The position numbers and the translations under genes were made by a program. A stretch of 64,000 bases of DNA. Origin: Rhodanobacter spathiphylli B39 (lineage in GTDB: Bacteria; Pseudomonadota; Gammaproteobacteria; Xanthomonadales; Rhodanobacteraceae). The notes below the pieces were generated by a model that made no database searches, was not told the origin of the DNA, and saw nothing but the letters and a program-made list of their open reading frames with translations. Below are positions 1-14,139 of the stretch, in pieces (the stretch's first letter is position 1; the number at the start of each line of letters is the position of its first letter). The stretch spans positions 62,001 to 126,000 of the forward strand of contig NZ_AJXT01000004.1 of the NCBI RefSeq assembly GCF_000264295.1, given 5' to 3'.

Positions 1-837
1 ATCCACGCGATGCTGGTCGAATCCCGGCTGGCCGAGCGGCTGGGGGCGATCAAGGCGAAGCACCGCAAGATCCGCACCGACAAGGTCGACCGGCAGCTCG
101 GCACGCTCGGCGGCGGCAACCACTTCATCGAGGTCTGCCTCGACGAATCGGGCGCGGTGTGGGTGATGCTGCACTCCGGTTCGCGCGGCACCGGCAACCT
201 GATCGGCAGCTACTTCATCGAGCGGGCGCGCGAGGAGCTGGCGCAGCGCGTGCTGGGCTTCGACCTGCCGGACAAGGACCTCGCGTTCTTCCTGGAAGGC
301 GAGCCGCTGTTCGACGACTACGTCGAAGCGGTGTCCTGGGCGCAGGATTACGCCCGGGCCAACCGCGAGGCGATGATGGCGCGGGTGCTGGCCGAGATGC
401 GCCACCGGCTGCCCAAGTTCCAGCTGGAACAGATGGCGGTGAACTGCCACCACAACTACGTGCAGAAGGAGACGCACGGTGGCGAGGAACTGCTGGTGAC
501 CCGCAAGGGCGCGGTGAGCGCCCGCGCCGGCGAGCTCGGCATCATCCCGGGCAGCATGGGCACGTGCAGCTACATCGTGCGTGGCAAGGGCAGTCCGGAC
601 AGTTTCCACAGCTGCAGCCACGGCGCGGGCCGGGTGATGAGCCGTACCGCGGCGCGCCAGCAGATCACCCTGGCCCAGCATCGGGAAGCCACCGCCCACG
701 TCGAATGCCGCAAGGACGCGGCGGTGATCGACGAGTCGCCGGCGGCGTACAAGTCGATCGACGCGGTGATGGCCGCGCAGACCGATCTGGTCGAGGTGGT
801 GCACACGCTGCGCCAGGTGCTGTGCGTGAAGGGATGA
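1..837 (+). CDS. rtcB: RNA-splicing ligase RtcB (5' end outside window)
   Basis: This is the C-terminal 278 residues of RtcB, which joins RNA 2',3'-cyclic phosphate or 3'-phosphate ends to 5'-OH ends using GTP and Mn2+. The frame is open from base 1, so the start lies upstream. RtcB signatures are present in the expected order: [20 protein letters not shown] (metal-binding histidines), [10 protein letters not shown], and SCSHGAGR, where the His that accepts GMP sits. The family is about 400-480 residues, so roughly the first third is missing. A good hairpin terminator follows directly. The repair partner RtcA is not seen here. Confidence 0.93.
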   Translation: MHAMLVESRLAERLGAIKAKHRKIRTDKVDRQLGTLGGGNHFIEVCLDESGAVWVMLHSGSRGTGNLIGSYFIERAREELAQRVLGFDLPDKDLAFFLEGEPLFDDYVEAVSWAQDYARANREAMMARVLAEMRHRLPKFQLEQMAVNCHHNYVQKETHGGEELLVTRKGAVSARAGELGIIPGSMGTCSYIVRGKGSPDSFHSCSHGAGRVMSRTAARQQITLAQHREATAHVECRKDAAVIDESPAAYKSIDAVMAAQTDLVEVVHTLRQVLCVKG

Positions 838-838
838 G

Positions 839-866
839 CGCTGCCCCGCGAGGGGCGGCGTTTTTT
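839..866 (+). terminator. Rho-independent terminator after rtcB
   Basis: The arm CGCTGCCCC and the arm GGGGCGGCG pair around a GCGA tetraloop, with one G-U pair, and are followed by six T. The hairpin starts two bases after the rtcB stop codon, so it should separate rtcB from queA transcription. Confidence 0.8.
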
Positions 867-895
867 GCAGACGTGCCCCGGCGCGCCTGCTGCGG

Positions 896-901
896 GATAA
901 T
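896..901 (+). promoter_or_regulatory. Candidate -10 element of queA
   Basis: GATAAT lies 13 bases before the preferred queA start and just after the rtcB terminator. No convincing -35 hexamer is seen, so this rests on the -10 and its position only. If it is the -10, the ATG at 900, which overlaps it, cannot be the translation start. Confidence 0.35.
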
Positions 902-914
902 GCTCCGTTTCCCG

Positions 915-1964
915 ATGCCGGCCACACCCGCCTTGAAGAAGTCCGATTTCGATTTTGACCTGCCGCCCGAGCTGATCGCCCAGGCCCCGCTGCCCGAACG
1001 CTCGGCCAGCCGGATGCTGCTGCTCGACGTGGCGGCGCAGTCGCGGGAAGACCGCATGTTCCGCGAACTGCCGGACTTCCTGCGGCCGGGCGACCTGCTG
1101 GTGTTCAACGACACCCGCGTGCTGCCGGCGCGGCTGTACGGGCGCAAGGACACCGGCGGCGCGGTGGAGATCCTGATCGAGCGGGTCACCGGTGCGCACG
1201 AGGCCACCGTGCAGCTCGGCGTCAGCAAGAAACCGAAAGAGGGCGGCCGGATCGAGCTGGCCGACGGCAGCCATGCGGTGGTGCTGGGCCGCGACGAGGG
1301 CTTCTTCCGGCTGCGTTTCGAGGCACCGGAACCGCTGGAAAAATTGCTGCTGAAACTGGGCGAGATGCCGCTGCCGCCGTACATCGAGCGGCACGCCGAC
1401 GCCAGTGACATGGAGCGCTACCAGACCGTGTTCGCCCGCGAGCCCGGCGCGGTGGCCGCGCCGACCGCGGGCCTGCACTTCGACGAGGCGACCCTGGCCC
1501 GGCTGCGCGAGCGCGGCGTCGAGTTCGGTTACGTCACCCTGCACGTGGGCGCGGGCACGTTCCAGCCGGTCCGTGCGGATGACCTGAAAGACCATCACAT
1601 GCATACCGAGTGGCTCAACGTCGGGGCGCACCTGATCGGCCAGATCCGCCGCACTCGCGCGAACGGCGGGCGGGTGATCGCGGTGGGTACCACCGTGGTG
1701 CGCGCGCTGGAAAGCGCCAGCAAGGACGGCGAACTGCATCCGTTCGCAGGCGAGACGCAGATCTTCATCTTCCCCGGCTACCGCTTCAGCAGCATCGACG
1801 GCCTGCTCACCAACTTCCACCTGCCGCAGTCGACCCTGCTGATGCTGGTGTCGGCGCTGGCCGGGCGCGAGTACATGCTCGACGCGTACCGCCACGCGGT
1901 GGAGCAGCGGTACCGGTTCTTCTCGTATGGCGATTCGATGCTGATCCTGCCGAAGGGCGTCTAA
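915..1964 (+). CDS. queA: S-adenosylmethionine:tRNA ribosyltransferase-isomerase QueA
   Basis: QueA (349 aa from this start) transfers and isomerises the ribosyl group of SAM onto preQ1 in tRNA to give epoxyqueuosine. The protein has the typical N-terminus [24 protein letters not shown], the motif [19 protein letters not shown] and the ending [20 protein letters not shown]. In-frame starts exist at 900 (ATG), 915 (ATG) and 933 (TTG). Homologues begin at about the KKSDF segment, so 915 or 933 is more likely than 900. The next enzyme in use, Tgt, follows 18 bases downstream, the usual queuosine pairing. Confidence 0.95.
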   Translation: MPATPALKKSDFDFDLPPELIAQAPLPERSASRMLLLDVAAQSREDRMFRELPDFLRPGDLLVFNDTRVLPARLYGRKDTGGAVEILIERVTGAHEATVQLGVSKKPKEGGRIELADGSHAVVLGRDEGFFRLRFEAPEPLEKLLLKLGEMPLPPYIERHADASDMERYQTVFAREPGAVAAPTAGLHFDEATLARLRERGVEFGYVTLHVGAGTFQPVRADDLKDHHMHTEWLNVGAHLIGQIRRTRANGGRVIAVGTTVVRALESASKDGELHPFAGETQIFIFPGYRFSSIDGLLTNFHLPQSTLLMLVSALAGREYMLDAYRHAVEQRYRFFSYGDSMLILPKGV

Positions 1965-3147
<1,183 letters not shown>

Positions 3148-3192
3148 CTGAAGGACCCTCGCGGCCGCTGCCGTGCACGCTCCGGGGGTGCA

Positions 3193-3201
3193 TGGCATAA
3201 T
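3193..3201 (+). promoter_or_regulatory. Candidate extended -10 promoter for yajC-secD-secF
   Basis: TGGCATAAT has the extended -10 form (TG, one base, CATAAT) and lies 66 bases upstream of the yajC ATG, after the tgt palindrome. No clear -35 is present, which an extended -10 can tolerate. It is the only promoter-like sequence in the gap. Confidence 0.4.
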
Positions 3202-3266
3202 CGGGAATCTTTTCCCAGGCGTTCTGTCGAAAACCTCGACAACGCCCAGACTTGCGAGACAGACCC

Positions 3267-3599
3267 ATGAGTTTTCCGATCTCCCCCGTGCTGGCCCAGG
3301 CCGCGGCTCCGCAGCCCGCCGGCGGCGGCATGTCCATGATCATCATGATGGTGGTGCTGTTCGGCCTGATGTATTTCATGATGATCCGTCCGCAGGCGAA
3401 GCGGCAGAAGGAGCATCGTGCGCTGATCGCGGGCCTGGCCAAGGGCGACGAGGTGGTCACCAACGGCGGCATCGCCGGACGGGTGGACGAAGTGGGCGAG
3501 ACCTTCATCACCGTCGAGATCGCCAGCAACGTCAAGGTGAAAGTGCAGAAGGGCGCGGTGCAGCAGGTGTTGCCCAAGGGCTCGCTGAAATCCGTCTGA
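3267..3599 (+). CDS. yajC: Preprotein translocase accessory subunit YajC
   Basis: YajC (110 aa) is a small single-pass inner-membrane protein that associates with SecDF-YidC and SecYEG. A hydrophobic helix spans about residues 20-41, followed by IRPQAKRQKEHRALIAGLAKGD, shown here only in part: RPQAKRQKEH and KGDEVVTNGGI are the family hallmarks. The sequence before it is Ala/Pro/Gly rich and predicted periplasmic. The ATG at 3267 gives the standard length. It is the first gene of yajC-secD-secF, a conserved order in proteobacteria following tgt. Confidence 0.95.
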   Translation: MSFPISPVLAQAAAPQPAGGGMSMIIMMVVLFGLMYFMMIRPQAKRQKEHRALIAGLAKGDEVVTNGGIAGRVDEVGETFITVEIASNVKVKVQKGAVQQVLPKGSLKSV

Positions 3600-3610
3600 A
3601 GAAGTACCGG

Positions 3611-3689
3611 ACGCCGCCAGGGGGCCTGGGCGGCGACTTGCGACGTGGCCATTCCCGATTGTTGCTACCGCCGCGGCCTGGTGCCGCGG
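3611..3689 (+). other. Two hairpins in the yajC-secD gap
   Basis: The 108-base gap contains CGCCGCCAGG at 3611-3620 facing CCTGGGCGGCG at about 3625-3635 (one bulge) and then CCGCGGC facing GCCGCGG at 3671-3689. Neither is followed by a T run, so full termination is unlikely. They may protect mRNA ends or lower secDF expression relative to yajC. Confidence 0.4.
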
Positions 3690-3707
3690 CTTTGATGGAT
3701 GCAAGGC

Positions 3708-5591
3708 ATGAGTGATTTTCCTCGCTGGAAGTACGCGCTGGTCGCGCTGGTGATGTTGTTCGGCGTGATCTACGCGCTGCCGAACGCCTTCCCGCCGGTG
3801 CCGGCGGTACAGGTCACCGCGAACCGAGATGCGCCGCCGATCAACACCGCCTTCCAGCAGAAGGTGGAAGCCGGGCTGAGGGCGAAGAAGGTCGCCGTGA
3901 ACGAGGTCTTCGTGGAAGGCGACCACCTGCTGGTGACGTTCGCCAACTCCGACGTGCAGAAGACCGGCTCCGACGAGATCAAGGCGCTGGTGGGCGATGG
4001 CTACACGGTCGCGTTCAAGCTGCAGTCCAACGTGCCGCACTGGCTGGGCGTGATCGGTGCCCGCTCGATGCCGCTGGGCCTGGACTTGCAGGGTGGCGTG
4101 CACTTCCTGATGCAGGTCGACCAGAAGGACGTGATCGAGAAGCAGGAAAACAGCTACGCCGATGACGTGCGCAGCCTGTTGCGCCAGAAGAACATCCGCT
4201 ACGAGTCGGTCACCCGCAGCGCGGTCGATGGCCAGGGCATCTCGGTGATCCTGCGCTCGGCCGAGGACCGCAAGACCGCGTCCGACGCGATTGCCAACGA
4301 ATACACCGACCTCAACGTGTCCGACGGCGCCAGCACCGGCGACCGCTTCATGCTGAAGGTGACGGTCAAGCCGGAAAAGCTGCGCGAACTGGCCCGCGGT
4401 GCGATCACCCAGAACCTGGGCACACTGCGCAACCGCATCAACGCGCTGGGCGTGTCCGAGCCGCTGATCCAGCAGCAGGGCGACAGCCGCATCGTGGTCG
4501 AGCTGGCCGGCGTGCAGGACCCGACCGAAGCGAAGAAACTGATCGGCGCGGTGGCCACCCTGCAGTACCGCCCCGGCATCGGCCAGCCTGGCGATGCGCG
4601 TGCGGTGGAAGCAGCGCGCACCGGCAACATCCCGCCGGATGCCAACCTGTATTACATGCGTGGCGACAACCGCCCGGTGCTGGTCAGCAAGCAGATCATC
4701 GTGACCGGCAACCAGCTGATCGACGCCTCTTCCGGCATCGACCAGAACAGCGGCACGCCGAAGGTCGACGTGACCCTGAACGCCGCGGGCGCCCGCAAGA
4801 TGGGCGACTTCACCAACGCCAATGTCGGCAAGCCGATGGCGGTGGTGTACGTGGAGCAGGTCTACGAGACCAAGGTCGTCGACGGCAAGGAAGTGCGCGT
4901 GCCCAAGATCACCGAGACGGTGATCAACGACGCGACCATCCAGGGCGCCTTCAGCAAGCAGTTCCAGACCAGCGGCCTGGGCAGTCCGAAAGAGGCATCC
5001 GACCTGGCCCTGCTGCTCAAGGGCGGCGCGCTGGCCGCACCGATGGACATCGTCGAGGAAGGCGTGATCGGCGCCAGCCTCGGCCAGGACAACATCGACA
5101 AGGGCTTCAAGGCGGTGCTGCTGGGCCTGGCGCTGGTGCTGCTGGCCGCGGCGATCTACTACAAGCTGTTCGGCCTGGTGGCGGACATCGCGCTGTTCTT
5201 CAACCTGGTGATCCTGGTGGCGGTGATGTCGCTGATCGGCGTCACCCTGACCATGCCCGGCGTGGCCGGCATCGTGCTGACCCTGGGCATGGCGATCGAT
5301 GCGAACGTGCTGATCTGCGAACGCGTGCGTGAGGAACTGCGCAACGGCTCCAGTCCGCACGCCTCGATCCGCGCCGGTTACGAGAAGGCCTGGTCGACCA
5401 TTCTGGATGCGAACGTCACCCACCTGATCGCGGCGCTGGCACTGACCACGATGGGTACCGGTGCGATCAAGGGCTTCGGCGTGACCCTGCTGATCGGCAT
5501 CCTGACTTCGCTGTTCACCTCGGTGACGTTGACGCACGCGTTCACCGCGGCGATCCACGGTCATCGCAAGCTCAAGACGCTGTCGGTCTAA
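3708..5591 (+). CDS. secD: Protein translocase subunit SecD
   Basis: SecD (627 aa) forms with SecF an RND-superfamily complex that uses the proton-motive force to complete Sec-dependent export. One N-terminal membrane segment (about residues 9-27) is followed by a large periplasmic domain with the SecD segment LGLDLQGGVHFLM, and then about five membrane segments ending with GMAIDANVLICERVREE, where the conserved Asp and Arg of the proton relay lie. The ATG at 3708 is preferred over 3699 because an AAGG precedes it at good spacing. secF follows 9 bases downstream. Confidence 0.96.
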   Translation: MSDFPRWKYALVALVMLFGVIYALPNAFPPVPAVQVTANRDAPPINTAFQQKVEAGLRAKKVAVNEVFVEGDHLLVTFANSDVQKTGSDEIKALVGDGYTVAFKLQSNVPHWLGVIGARSMPLGLDLQGGVHFLMQVDQKDVIEKQENSYADDVRSLLRQKNIRYESVTRSAVDGQGISVILRSAEDRKTASDAIANEYTDLNVSDGASTGDRFMLKVTVKPEKLRELARGAITQNLGTLRNRINALGVSEPLIQQQGDSRIVVELAGVQDPTEAKKLIGAVATLQYRPGIGQPGDARAVEAARTGNIPPDANLYYMRGDNRPVLVSKQIIVTGNQLIDASSGIDQNSGTPKVDVTLNAAGARKMGDFTNANVGKPMAVVYVEQVYETKVVDGKEVRVPKITETVINDATIQGAFSKQFQTSGLGSPKEASDLALLLKGGALAAPMDIVEEGVIGASLGQDNIDKGFKAVLLGLALVLLAAAIYYKLFGLVADIALFFNLVILVAVMSLIGVTLTMPGVAGIVLTLGMAIDANVLICERVREELRNGSSPHASIRAGYEKAWSTILDANVTHLIAALALTTMGTGAIKGFGVTLLIGILTSLFTSVTLTHAFTAAIHGHRKLKTLSV

Positions 5592-5600
5592 GGAATCCCC

Positions 5601-6563
5601 ATGGAAATTTTCAATCACGACAGCGATATCCACTTCCTGGGGATGCGCAAGTACACCGTGGCCATCGCCATCTTCCTGATGGTGGCCTCGATTGGCCTGA
5701 TCGCGTTCAAGGGCCTCAACTACGGCCTGGACTTCACCGGCGGCGTGTCGATGGTCGTCGACTACGGACAGTCGGTGGAAATCGCCGACGTGCGTGGCGC
5801 GCTGGAGAAGGGCGGCATCCACAACGCGATGGTGCAGAGCCTCGGCGGTACCCGTGAGGTGTCGATCCGTCTGCAGCCCAAGGACGATCCCGGCGCCGTC
5901 GATGCTGCCGGCAAGTTCAACCTCGACAAGATCGCCGCCGACGTGCTCAAGGTACTGCACGTGAGCCGCCCGGACGCGAAGCTGAAGAGCCGCGACTACG
6001 TCAGCGCCCAGGTCGGCCAGGAACTGCGCAGCGACGGCACGGTGGCCGCCGTGTTCGTGATCCTCGGCATCATGGCCTACCTGTGGATCCGCTTCGAGCG
6101 TCGCTTCGCGATTGCCGCGGTGGCCACCGAAGTCCATGACACCCTGGTCACCCTGGGCATCCTGGCGCTGGTCCAGCGCGAGTTCGACATGACCGTGCTG
6201 GCCTCGGTGCTGGCGGTGATCGGCTACTCGATCAACGACAAGGTGGTGGTGTTCGACCGCATCCGCGAACTGTTCCGCCTGGCGCGCAAGGCCGAGCCGG
6301 AGGAGATCCTCAACCGCTCGATCAACAACACGCTGTCGCGCACCATCATCACCTCGCTGTTCACCGGCATCACCATGGGCGCGCTGTACTTCTTCGGCGG
6401 CACCGCGGTGCACGGCTTCGCCGTCACCATGCTGATCGGCATCGTGGTCGGAACGCTGTCCTCGATCTTCGTCGCCAGCCCGATCCTGCTGTGGCTGGGC
6501 GTGTCGAAGAAGGACCTGATGCCGGTGACCAAGGAAAACCCCGAGCTGGCGCGGCGTCCCTGA
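5601..6563 (+). CDS. secF: Protein translocase subunit SecF
   Basis: SecF (320 aa) is the partner of SecD. It has one N-terminal membrane helix, the signature LNYGLDFTGGV, a short periplasmic domain, and five C-terminal membrane helices including VIGYSINDKVVVFDRIRE, the counterpart of the SecD proton-relay segment, and RTIITSLFTG. The length and topology are normal for a SecF separate from SecD. It is the last gene of the operon and is followed by three hairpins, the last with a T run. Confidence 0.96.
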   Translation: MEIFNHDSDIHFLGMRKYTVAIAIFLMVASIGLIAFKGLNYGLDFTGGVSMVVDYGQSVEIADVRGALEKGGIHNAMVQSLGGTREVSIRLQPKDDPGAVDAAGKFNLDKIAADVLKVLHVSRPDAKLKSRDYVSAQVGQELRSDGTVAAVFVILGIMAYLWIRFERRFAIAAVATEVHDTLVTLGILALVQREFDMTVLASVLAVIGYSINDKVVVFDRIRELFRLARKAEPEEILNRSINNTLSRTIITSLFTGITMGALYFFGGTAVHGFAVTMLIGIVVGTLSSIFVASPILLWLGVSKKDLMPVTKENPELARRP

Positions 6564-6570
6564 AGCAACC

Positions 6571-6625
6571 ATCGCTCGCGTTGCGAGCGATTCCAAATGA
6601 TCTTCCCCTGCATGCAGGGGAAGAT
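6571..6625. other. Two perfect hairpins downstream of secF
   Basis: ATCGCTCGC and GCGAGCGAT pair around GTT at 6571-6591. A 26-base perfect palindrome centred on TGCA follows at 6600-6625, built from ATCTTCCCCTG and its complement. Neither has its own T run. They sit between convergent operons and immediately before a true terminator. Confidence 0.6.
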
Positions 6626-6646
6626 GCCCGCAGGGCAGCCGAACGA

Positions 6647-6679
6647 AAACGGCCCGGTGCAATCCGGGCCGTTTTTTTT
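6647..6679 (+). terminator. Rho-independent terminator of secDF
   Basis: ACGGCCCGG and CCGGGCCGT pair around TGCAAT and are followed by eight T. The reverse strand has AAAA before the stem, so read from the minus strand it has a shorter T run and could also help stop murU transcription (a bidirectional terminator between convergent genes). Confidence 0.88.
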
Positions 6680-6698
6680 GCATGAGACGCGCCTCACC

Positions 6699-8413
<1,715 letters not shown>

Positions 8414-8484
8414 GGCAACGCTGGGCTACGGGAGAATTCCAGCTTAGCGATCCGCTGCCGTCGTGACGAGACGGCAGGGCTTTA

Positions 8485-8513
8485 TTGACCGCGATGGCTC
8501 TAATCAGTACCAT
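8485..8513 (+). promoter_or_regulatory. Promoter of the suf operon
   Basis: TTGACC at 8485-8490 and TACCAT at 8508-8513 are separated by 17 bases and lie 34 bases before the regulator start. AATCAG (8502-8507) and CTGATT (8521-8526) form an inverted repeat that spans the -10 and the start site. This is where an autoregulating Rrf2 protein could bind, but the spacing is longer than the classical IscR site. Confidence 0.5.
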
Positions 8514-8547
8514 TTCAGTCCTGATTCAAACCCGTTCCGAGCGCCCC

Positions 8548-9032
8548 ATGCTCCGCGTCAGCCGACTGACCGATTACGCCACCGTGGTGATGACCTGCAT
8601 CGCTGCGCACCCGACCGAGGTGCTGAGCGCGGTGCAGATCGCCGACGAGACGCGGCTGGAGCTGCCCACCGTGAGCAAGTTGCTGAAGGCGCTGGGCCAC
8701 GCCGCGCTGGTCGAGTCGTTCCGCGGCGTCAACGGCGGCTACCGGCTGGCGCGTGCCGCCGCCGACATTTCGCTGGTCGAGATCGTCGAGGCGATCGAGG
8801 GCCCGATCGGCATGACCGAATGCAGCATGGCCGAAGGCCAGTGCGACCGCGAGGCGCAATGTGGCGTGCGCGGCAGCTGGCAACTGGTCAACAACGTGCT
8901 GGACAACGCGCTGCGCGCGGTCAGTCTGGCCGACATGCTGAAGCCGCAACCGCCGCGGCCGTCGCGACGGATCGCCGCCGTGGCCATCAGCGACATCGCG
9001 ATGCCGGCCAAATCCCGCCGGGTCACCACCGA

Positions 9033-9036
<4 letters not shown>
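8548..9036 (+). CDS. Rrf2-family Fe-S regulator of the SUF system
   Basis: This 162-residue protein is an Rrf2/IscR-type repressor that senses Fe-S cluster supply. The N-terminal winged helix has LTDYATVVM, the recognition region [11 protein letters not shown] and [10 protein letters not shown]. Three cysteines, C92, C99 and C105, fit the [2Fe-2S] ligands of IscR, though the first gap is six residues rather than five. The ATG at 8548 gives the normal length; an upstream in-frame ATG falls inside the promoter. Its stop overlaps the sufB start (ATGA), so it heads the suf operon and probably represses it when clusters are plentiful. Confidence 0.9.
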
Positions 9037-10511
<1,475 letters not shown>

Positions 10512-10515
10512 AGCA

Positions 10516-10610
10516 GGGAATCGGGAGTAGGGAATAGTAAAAGCCCCGTCCCCGCTCCCTTCCAGACTGCCGCGTCGCCTGCCTTTCTCTATTCCCCATT
10601 CCCCATTCCC
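10516..10610. repeat. Intergenic inverted repeat between sufB and sufC
   Basis: A G-rich arm at 10516-10537 (GGGAATCGGGAGTAGGGAATAG is its sense, given here as key units GGGAAT and GGGAATAG) faces a C-rich arm at 10589-10610 made of CTATTCCCC, ATTCCCC and ATTCCC. The GGGAAT-type unit is reminiscent of a dispersed intergenic repeat of Xanthomonadales. It interrupts an operon whose other early junctions overlap. Confidence 0.65.
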
Positions 10611-10621
10611 GGCTCAAGATC

Positions 10622-11370
<749 letters not shown>

Positions 11371-11374
<4 letters not shown>

Positions 11375-12690
11375 CCCAGCCGGCCACCTTGCCCCTGGTC
11401 GAGTCCCTGCTCGACGCGCCGCTGCCGGCCAGCGGCATTGCCTGGCTGGATGCCGCGCGGCAGGAAAGTCGCGACGCGTTCGCCAGCACCGGCCTGCCGG
11501 ATACCCGGGTCGAGGCGTGGAAGTACACCGCCTTGCGCGGCCTGGCCCAGCGCCGCTTCGCCCACGGCGACGCGACCGCGTCCGGCCGCGCCGTCGATCC
11601 TTCGCTGCTGGCCCTGCCCGGCGTCGAGGGCGCGCGACTGGTCTTCGTCAACGGCGTGTTCCGCGCCGACCTGTCGACGCTGGACGCGCTGCCCGACGGA
11701 CTCACCCTGCAGCCGCTGTCGCGCGTGTTGAAGGACGACGCCGAGCCGTTGCGCTTCGGCTGGTCGCGATCCGCTACCCGTGCCGAGGCGCACGGTGCCG
11801 CCGATGCCTTCGCGCGGATCAACGCGGCCAGCGCCGCCGACGGTATGGTGCTGCGCGTGGCCGCCCGCGCCACGATCGCGGCGCCGGTGCAGCTGGTCTT
11901 CATCGGTGCGGACGGCGAGGGGGAACTGGCCTGGCATGCGCGCAACCTGATCGAGCTGGGCGAGGGCGCGTCGCTCACCCTGATCGAGCAGCACCTCGGC
12001 GACGGCGGTCAGGCGCAACTGGCCACCTTCGTCAGCGACATCCACGTGGGCGCGGGCGCGAAGCTGCATCACGTCACGCTGCAGAACGCGGCGTCGGCGG
12101 CGAACCTGATCCGGCACAGCCACCTGCGCCTGCAGGCGCGCAGCGAAGCGACCCTGCACGTGGTCGAGCTGGGCGGCGCCCTGGTGCGCCACGACCTGCA
12201 GGTCGAACTGCTGGGCGACGGGGCGAAGCTGCACACGCGCGGCGTATTCATGCCGCACGGGCGCCAGCACATCGATACCCAGCTGGCGATCCGCCACCAG
12301 GCGCTGAACACCGCCTCCAGCTCGAACTGGCGCGGCGTGGCCAACGATCGTGCCCGTGGCGTGTTCCGCGGCGCCATCGTGGTGGCGCCTGGCGCCGACG
12401 GCAGCGACGCCAGCCTCAGCAACAAGAACCTGCTGCTGTCGGCGGGTGCCGAGATCGACACCAAGCCCGAACTGGAGATCTACGCCGACGAAGTGCAGGC
12501 CGCCCACGGCGCCACGGTCGGCCAGCTCGACGAGCGTTCGCTGTTCTATTTGCGCTCGCGCGGCATCCCGCTGGCCGAGGCGCGCGCGCTGCTGACCGCC
12601 GCGTTCTGCCGTGCCATGCTGGATGACCTGCCGAACCCCGACCTGCGCGAACACCTGTCGGGCCTGCTGATCGCGCAGTTGCCTGCCTGA
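11371..12690 (+). CDS. sufD: Fe-S cluster assembly protein SufD
   Basis: SufD (439 aa) is the SufB paralogue of the SufBC2D scaffold and helps iron acquisition. It has the N-terminal segment RVEAWKYTALRGLAQR, the beta-helix core, and the C-terminal region HGATVGQLDERSLFYLRSRGI that is characteristic of SufD, including the conserved His. The ATG lies in an ATGA overlap with sufC, so the two are coupled. A 129-base repeat-containing gap separates it from sufS. Confidence 0.96.
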
Positions 12691-12699
12691 TGACTTTCT

Positions 12700-12802
12700 C
12701 CTCCACCTGCTCGCAGGGGGAGGCCGGGAGGGGGTAAGGCTTTTGACTTTCAGATCAAGAGCGAACCCCACCCCAGCCCTCCCCTGCGAGCAGGGGAGGG
12801 AG
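12700..12802. repeat. Intergenic inverted repeat between sufD and sufS
   Basis: The left arm at about 12700-12737 (CTCCACCTGCTCGCAGGGGG and following bases) pairs imperfectly with the right arm at about 12765-12802. The right arm contains its own palindrome at 12777-12800, CCCTCCCC and GGGGAGGG around TGCGAGCA. It resembles dispersed CCCTCTCC-type intergenic repeats. It differs in sequence from the repeat at 10516-10610. Confidence 0.65.
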
Positions 12803-12819
12803 CCAACCGGATTCTCCGA

Positions 12820-14064
12820 ATGAACGCACCAGCCACCACCCCCACCGTCTTCGACATCCAGCGCATCCGCGCGGACTTCCCGCTGCTGTCGCGCACGGTG
12901 CATGGCAAGCCGCTGGTGTATTTCGACAACGCGAACACCAGCCAGAAGCCCTTGCCGGTGATCGAGGCGATGAACGAGCACTACCGCGAGCACAACGCCA
13001 ACGTGTCGCGCGCGGTGCACCAGCTGGGCGAGGAAGCCACCGCGGCGTACGAGGGCGCACGCGACAAGCTGGCGCGCTTCATCAACGCGCCGTCCCGCAA
13101 CGAACTGGTTCTCACCTCAGGCACCACCCAGGCCACCAACCTGGTCGCCTACAGCTATGCCCTGCCGCGGCTGCAGCCGGGCGACGCGATCCTCACCACG
13201 GTGATGGAGCACCACGCCAATATCGTGCCGTGGCAGCTGGTCGCCCAGCGCAGCGGCGCCACGGTGAAGGCGGCGCCGATCGACCAGCGCGGCGAGCTGA
13301 TCCTCGAGCAGTACGTCGCGATGCTGACGCCGGAAGTGAAGCTGGCCTGTGTGTCCCAGGTTTCCAACGTGCTGGGCACGGTCAACCCGGTGCGCGAGAT
13401 CGCCCGCGAATGCAGGAAGCGGGGCATCGCGCTGCTGGTGGACGGTTCGCAGGCGGTGCCGCACCGGCCGGTCGACGTGCAGGCGCTGGGTTGCGACTTC
13501 TACGCGCTGACCGGGCACAAGATGCTCGGTCCCACCGGCACCGGCGCGCTGTGGGCCAGGCGCGAGCATCTCGATGCGATGCCGCCGTTCTTCGGTGGCG
13601 GCGAGATGATCCGCGAGGTGCGTTTCGACGGCACCAGCTTCGCCGAGGCGCCGCACAAGTTCGAGGCGGGCACGCCGAACATCGCCGGCTTCGTGGGCCT
13701 GTCCGCCGCGATCGACTACTACCAGTCGGTGGGCTTCGAAGCGATCCATGCGTGGGAGCAGCAGTTGCTGGCCTACGCCACCGAACGCCTGCGCGAGATT
13801 CCCGGCCTGCGCATCATCGGCGAGGCGGCCGAGAAGGAACCGGTGATCTCGTTCCTGATCGATGGCACCCAGGCGACCGACCTGGCCACCCTGCTGGACC
13901 TGCAGGGCGTGGCGGTGCGCTCCGGCCACCACTGCGCGCATCCGCTGATGCAGTTCTTCGGCGTGCCGTCCACCTTGCGTGCCTCGCTGGCGTTCTACAA
14001 CACGCGCGAGGAGGTCGATGCCTTCATCGTGGCCCTGCTCAAGGTGCGCAAGCTGCTGATGTGA
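12820..14064 (+). CDS. sufS: Cysteine desulfurase SufS
   Basis: SufS (414 aa) is the PLP-dependent class II cysteine desulfurase that supplies sulfur to SufBCD. The PLP lysine is K234 in ALTGHKMLGPTG and the persulfide cysteine is C372 in RSGHHCAHP. EHHANIVPW and the C-terminal ASLAFYNT segment are also typical. No sufE or sufU sulfur-carrier gene and no sufA carrier follow in this operon, so the partner must be encoded elsewhere. Confidence 0.96.
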   Translation: MNAPATTPTVFDIQRIRADFPLLSRTVHGKPLVYFDNANTSQKPLPVIEAMNEHYREHNANVSRAVHQLGEEATAAYEGARDKLARFINAPSRNELVLTSGTTQATNLVAYSYALPRLQPGDAILTTVMEHHANIVPWQLVAQRSGATVKAAPIDQRGELILEQYVAMLTPEVKLACVSQVSNVLGTVNPVREIARECRKRGIALLVDGSQAVPHRPVDVQALGCDFYALTGHKMLGPTGTGALWARREHLDAMPPFFGGGEMIREVRFDGTSFAEAPHKFEAGTPNIAGFVGLSAAIDYYQSVGFEAIHAWEQQLLAYATERLREIPGLRIIGEAAEKEPVISFLIDGTQATDLATLLDLQGVAVRSGHHCAHPLMQFFGVPSTLRASLAFYNTREEVDAFIVALLKVRKLLM

Positions 14065-14139
14065 CGCCAGTCCGCAAGCATGGCTCTTCGGGGCCGCTCA
14101 GGGCATCATGGTCGGCAGTTTTCCCTGCGTAGTCCATCC

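Noticed and set aside
8502-8526. Classical IscR type 1 site upstream of the suf regulator
   Set aside because: The inverted repeat AATCAG/CTGATT has the wrong spacing and lacks the core; kept only as a low-confidence operator idea within the promoter entry.
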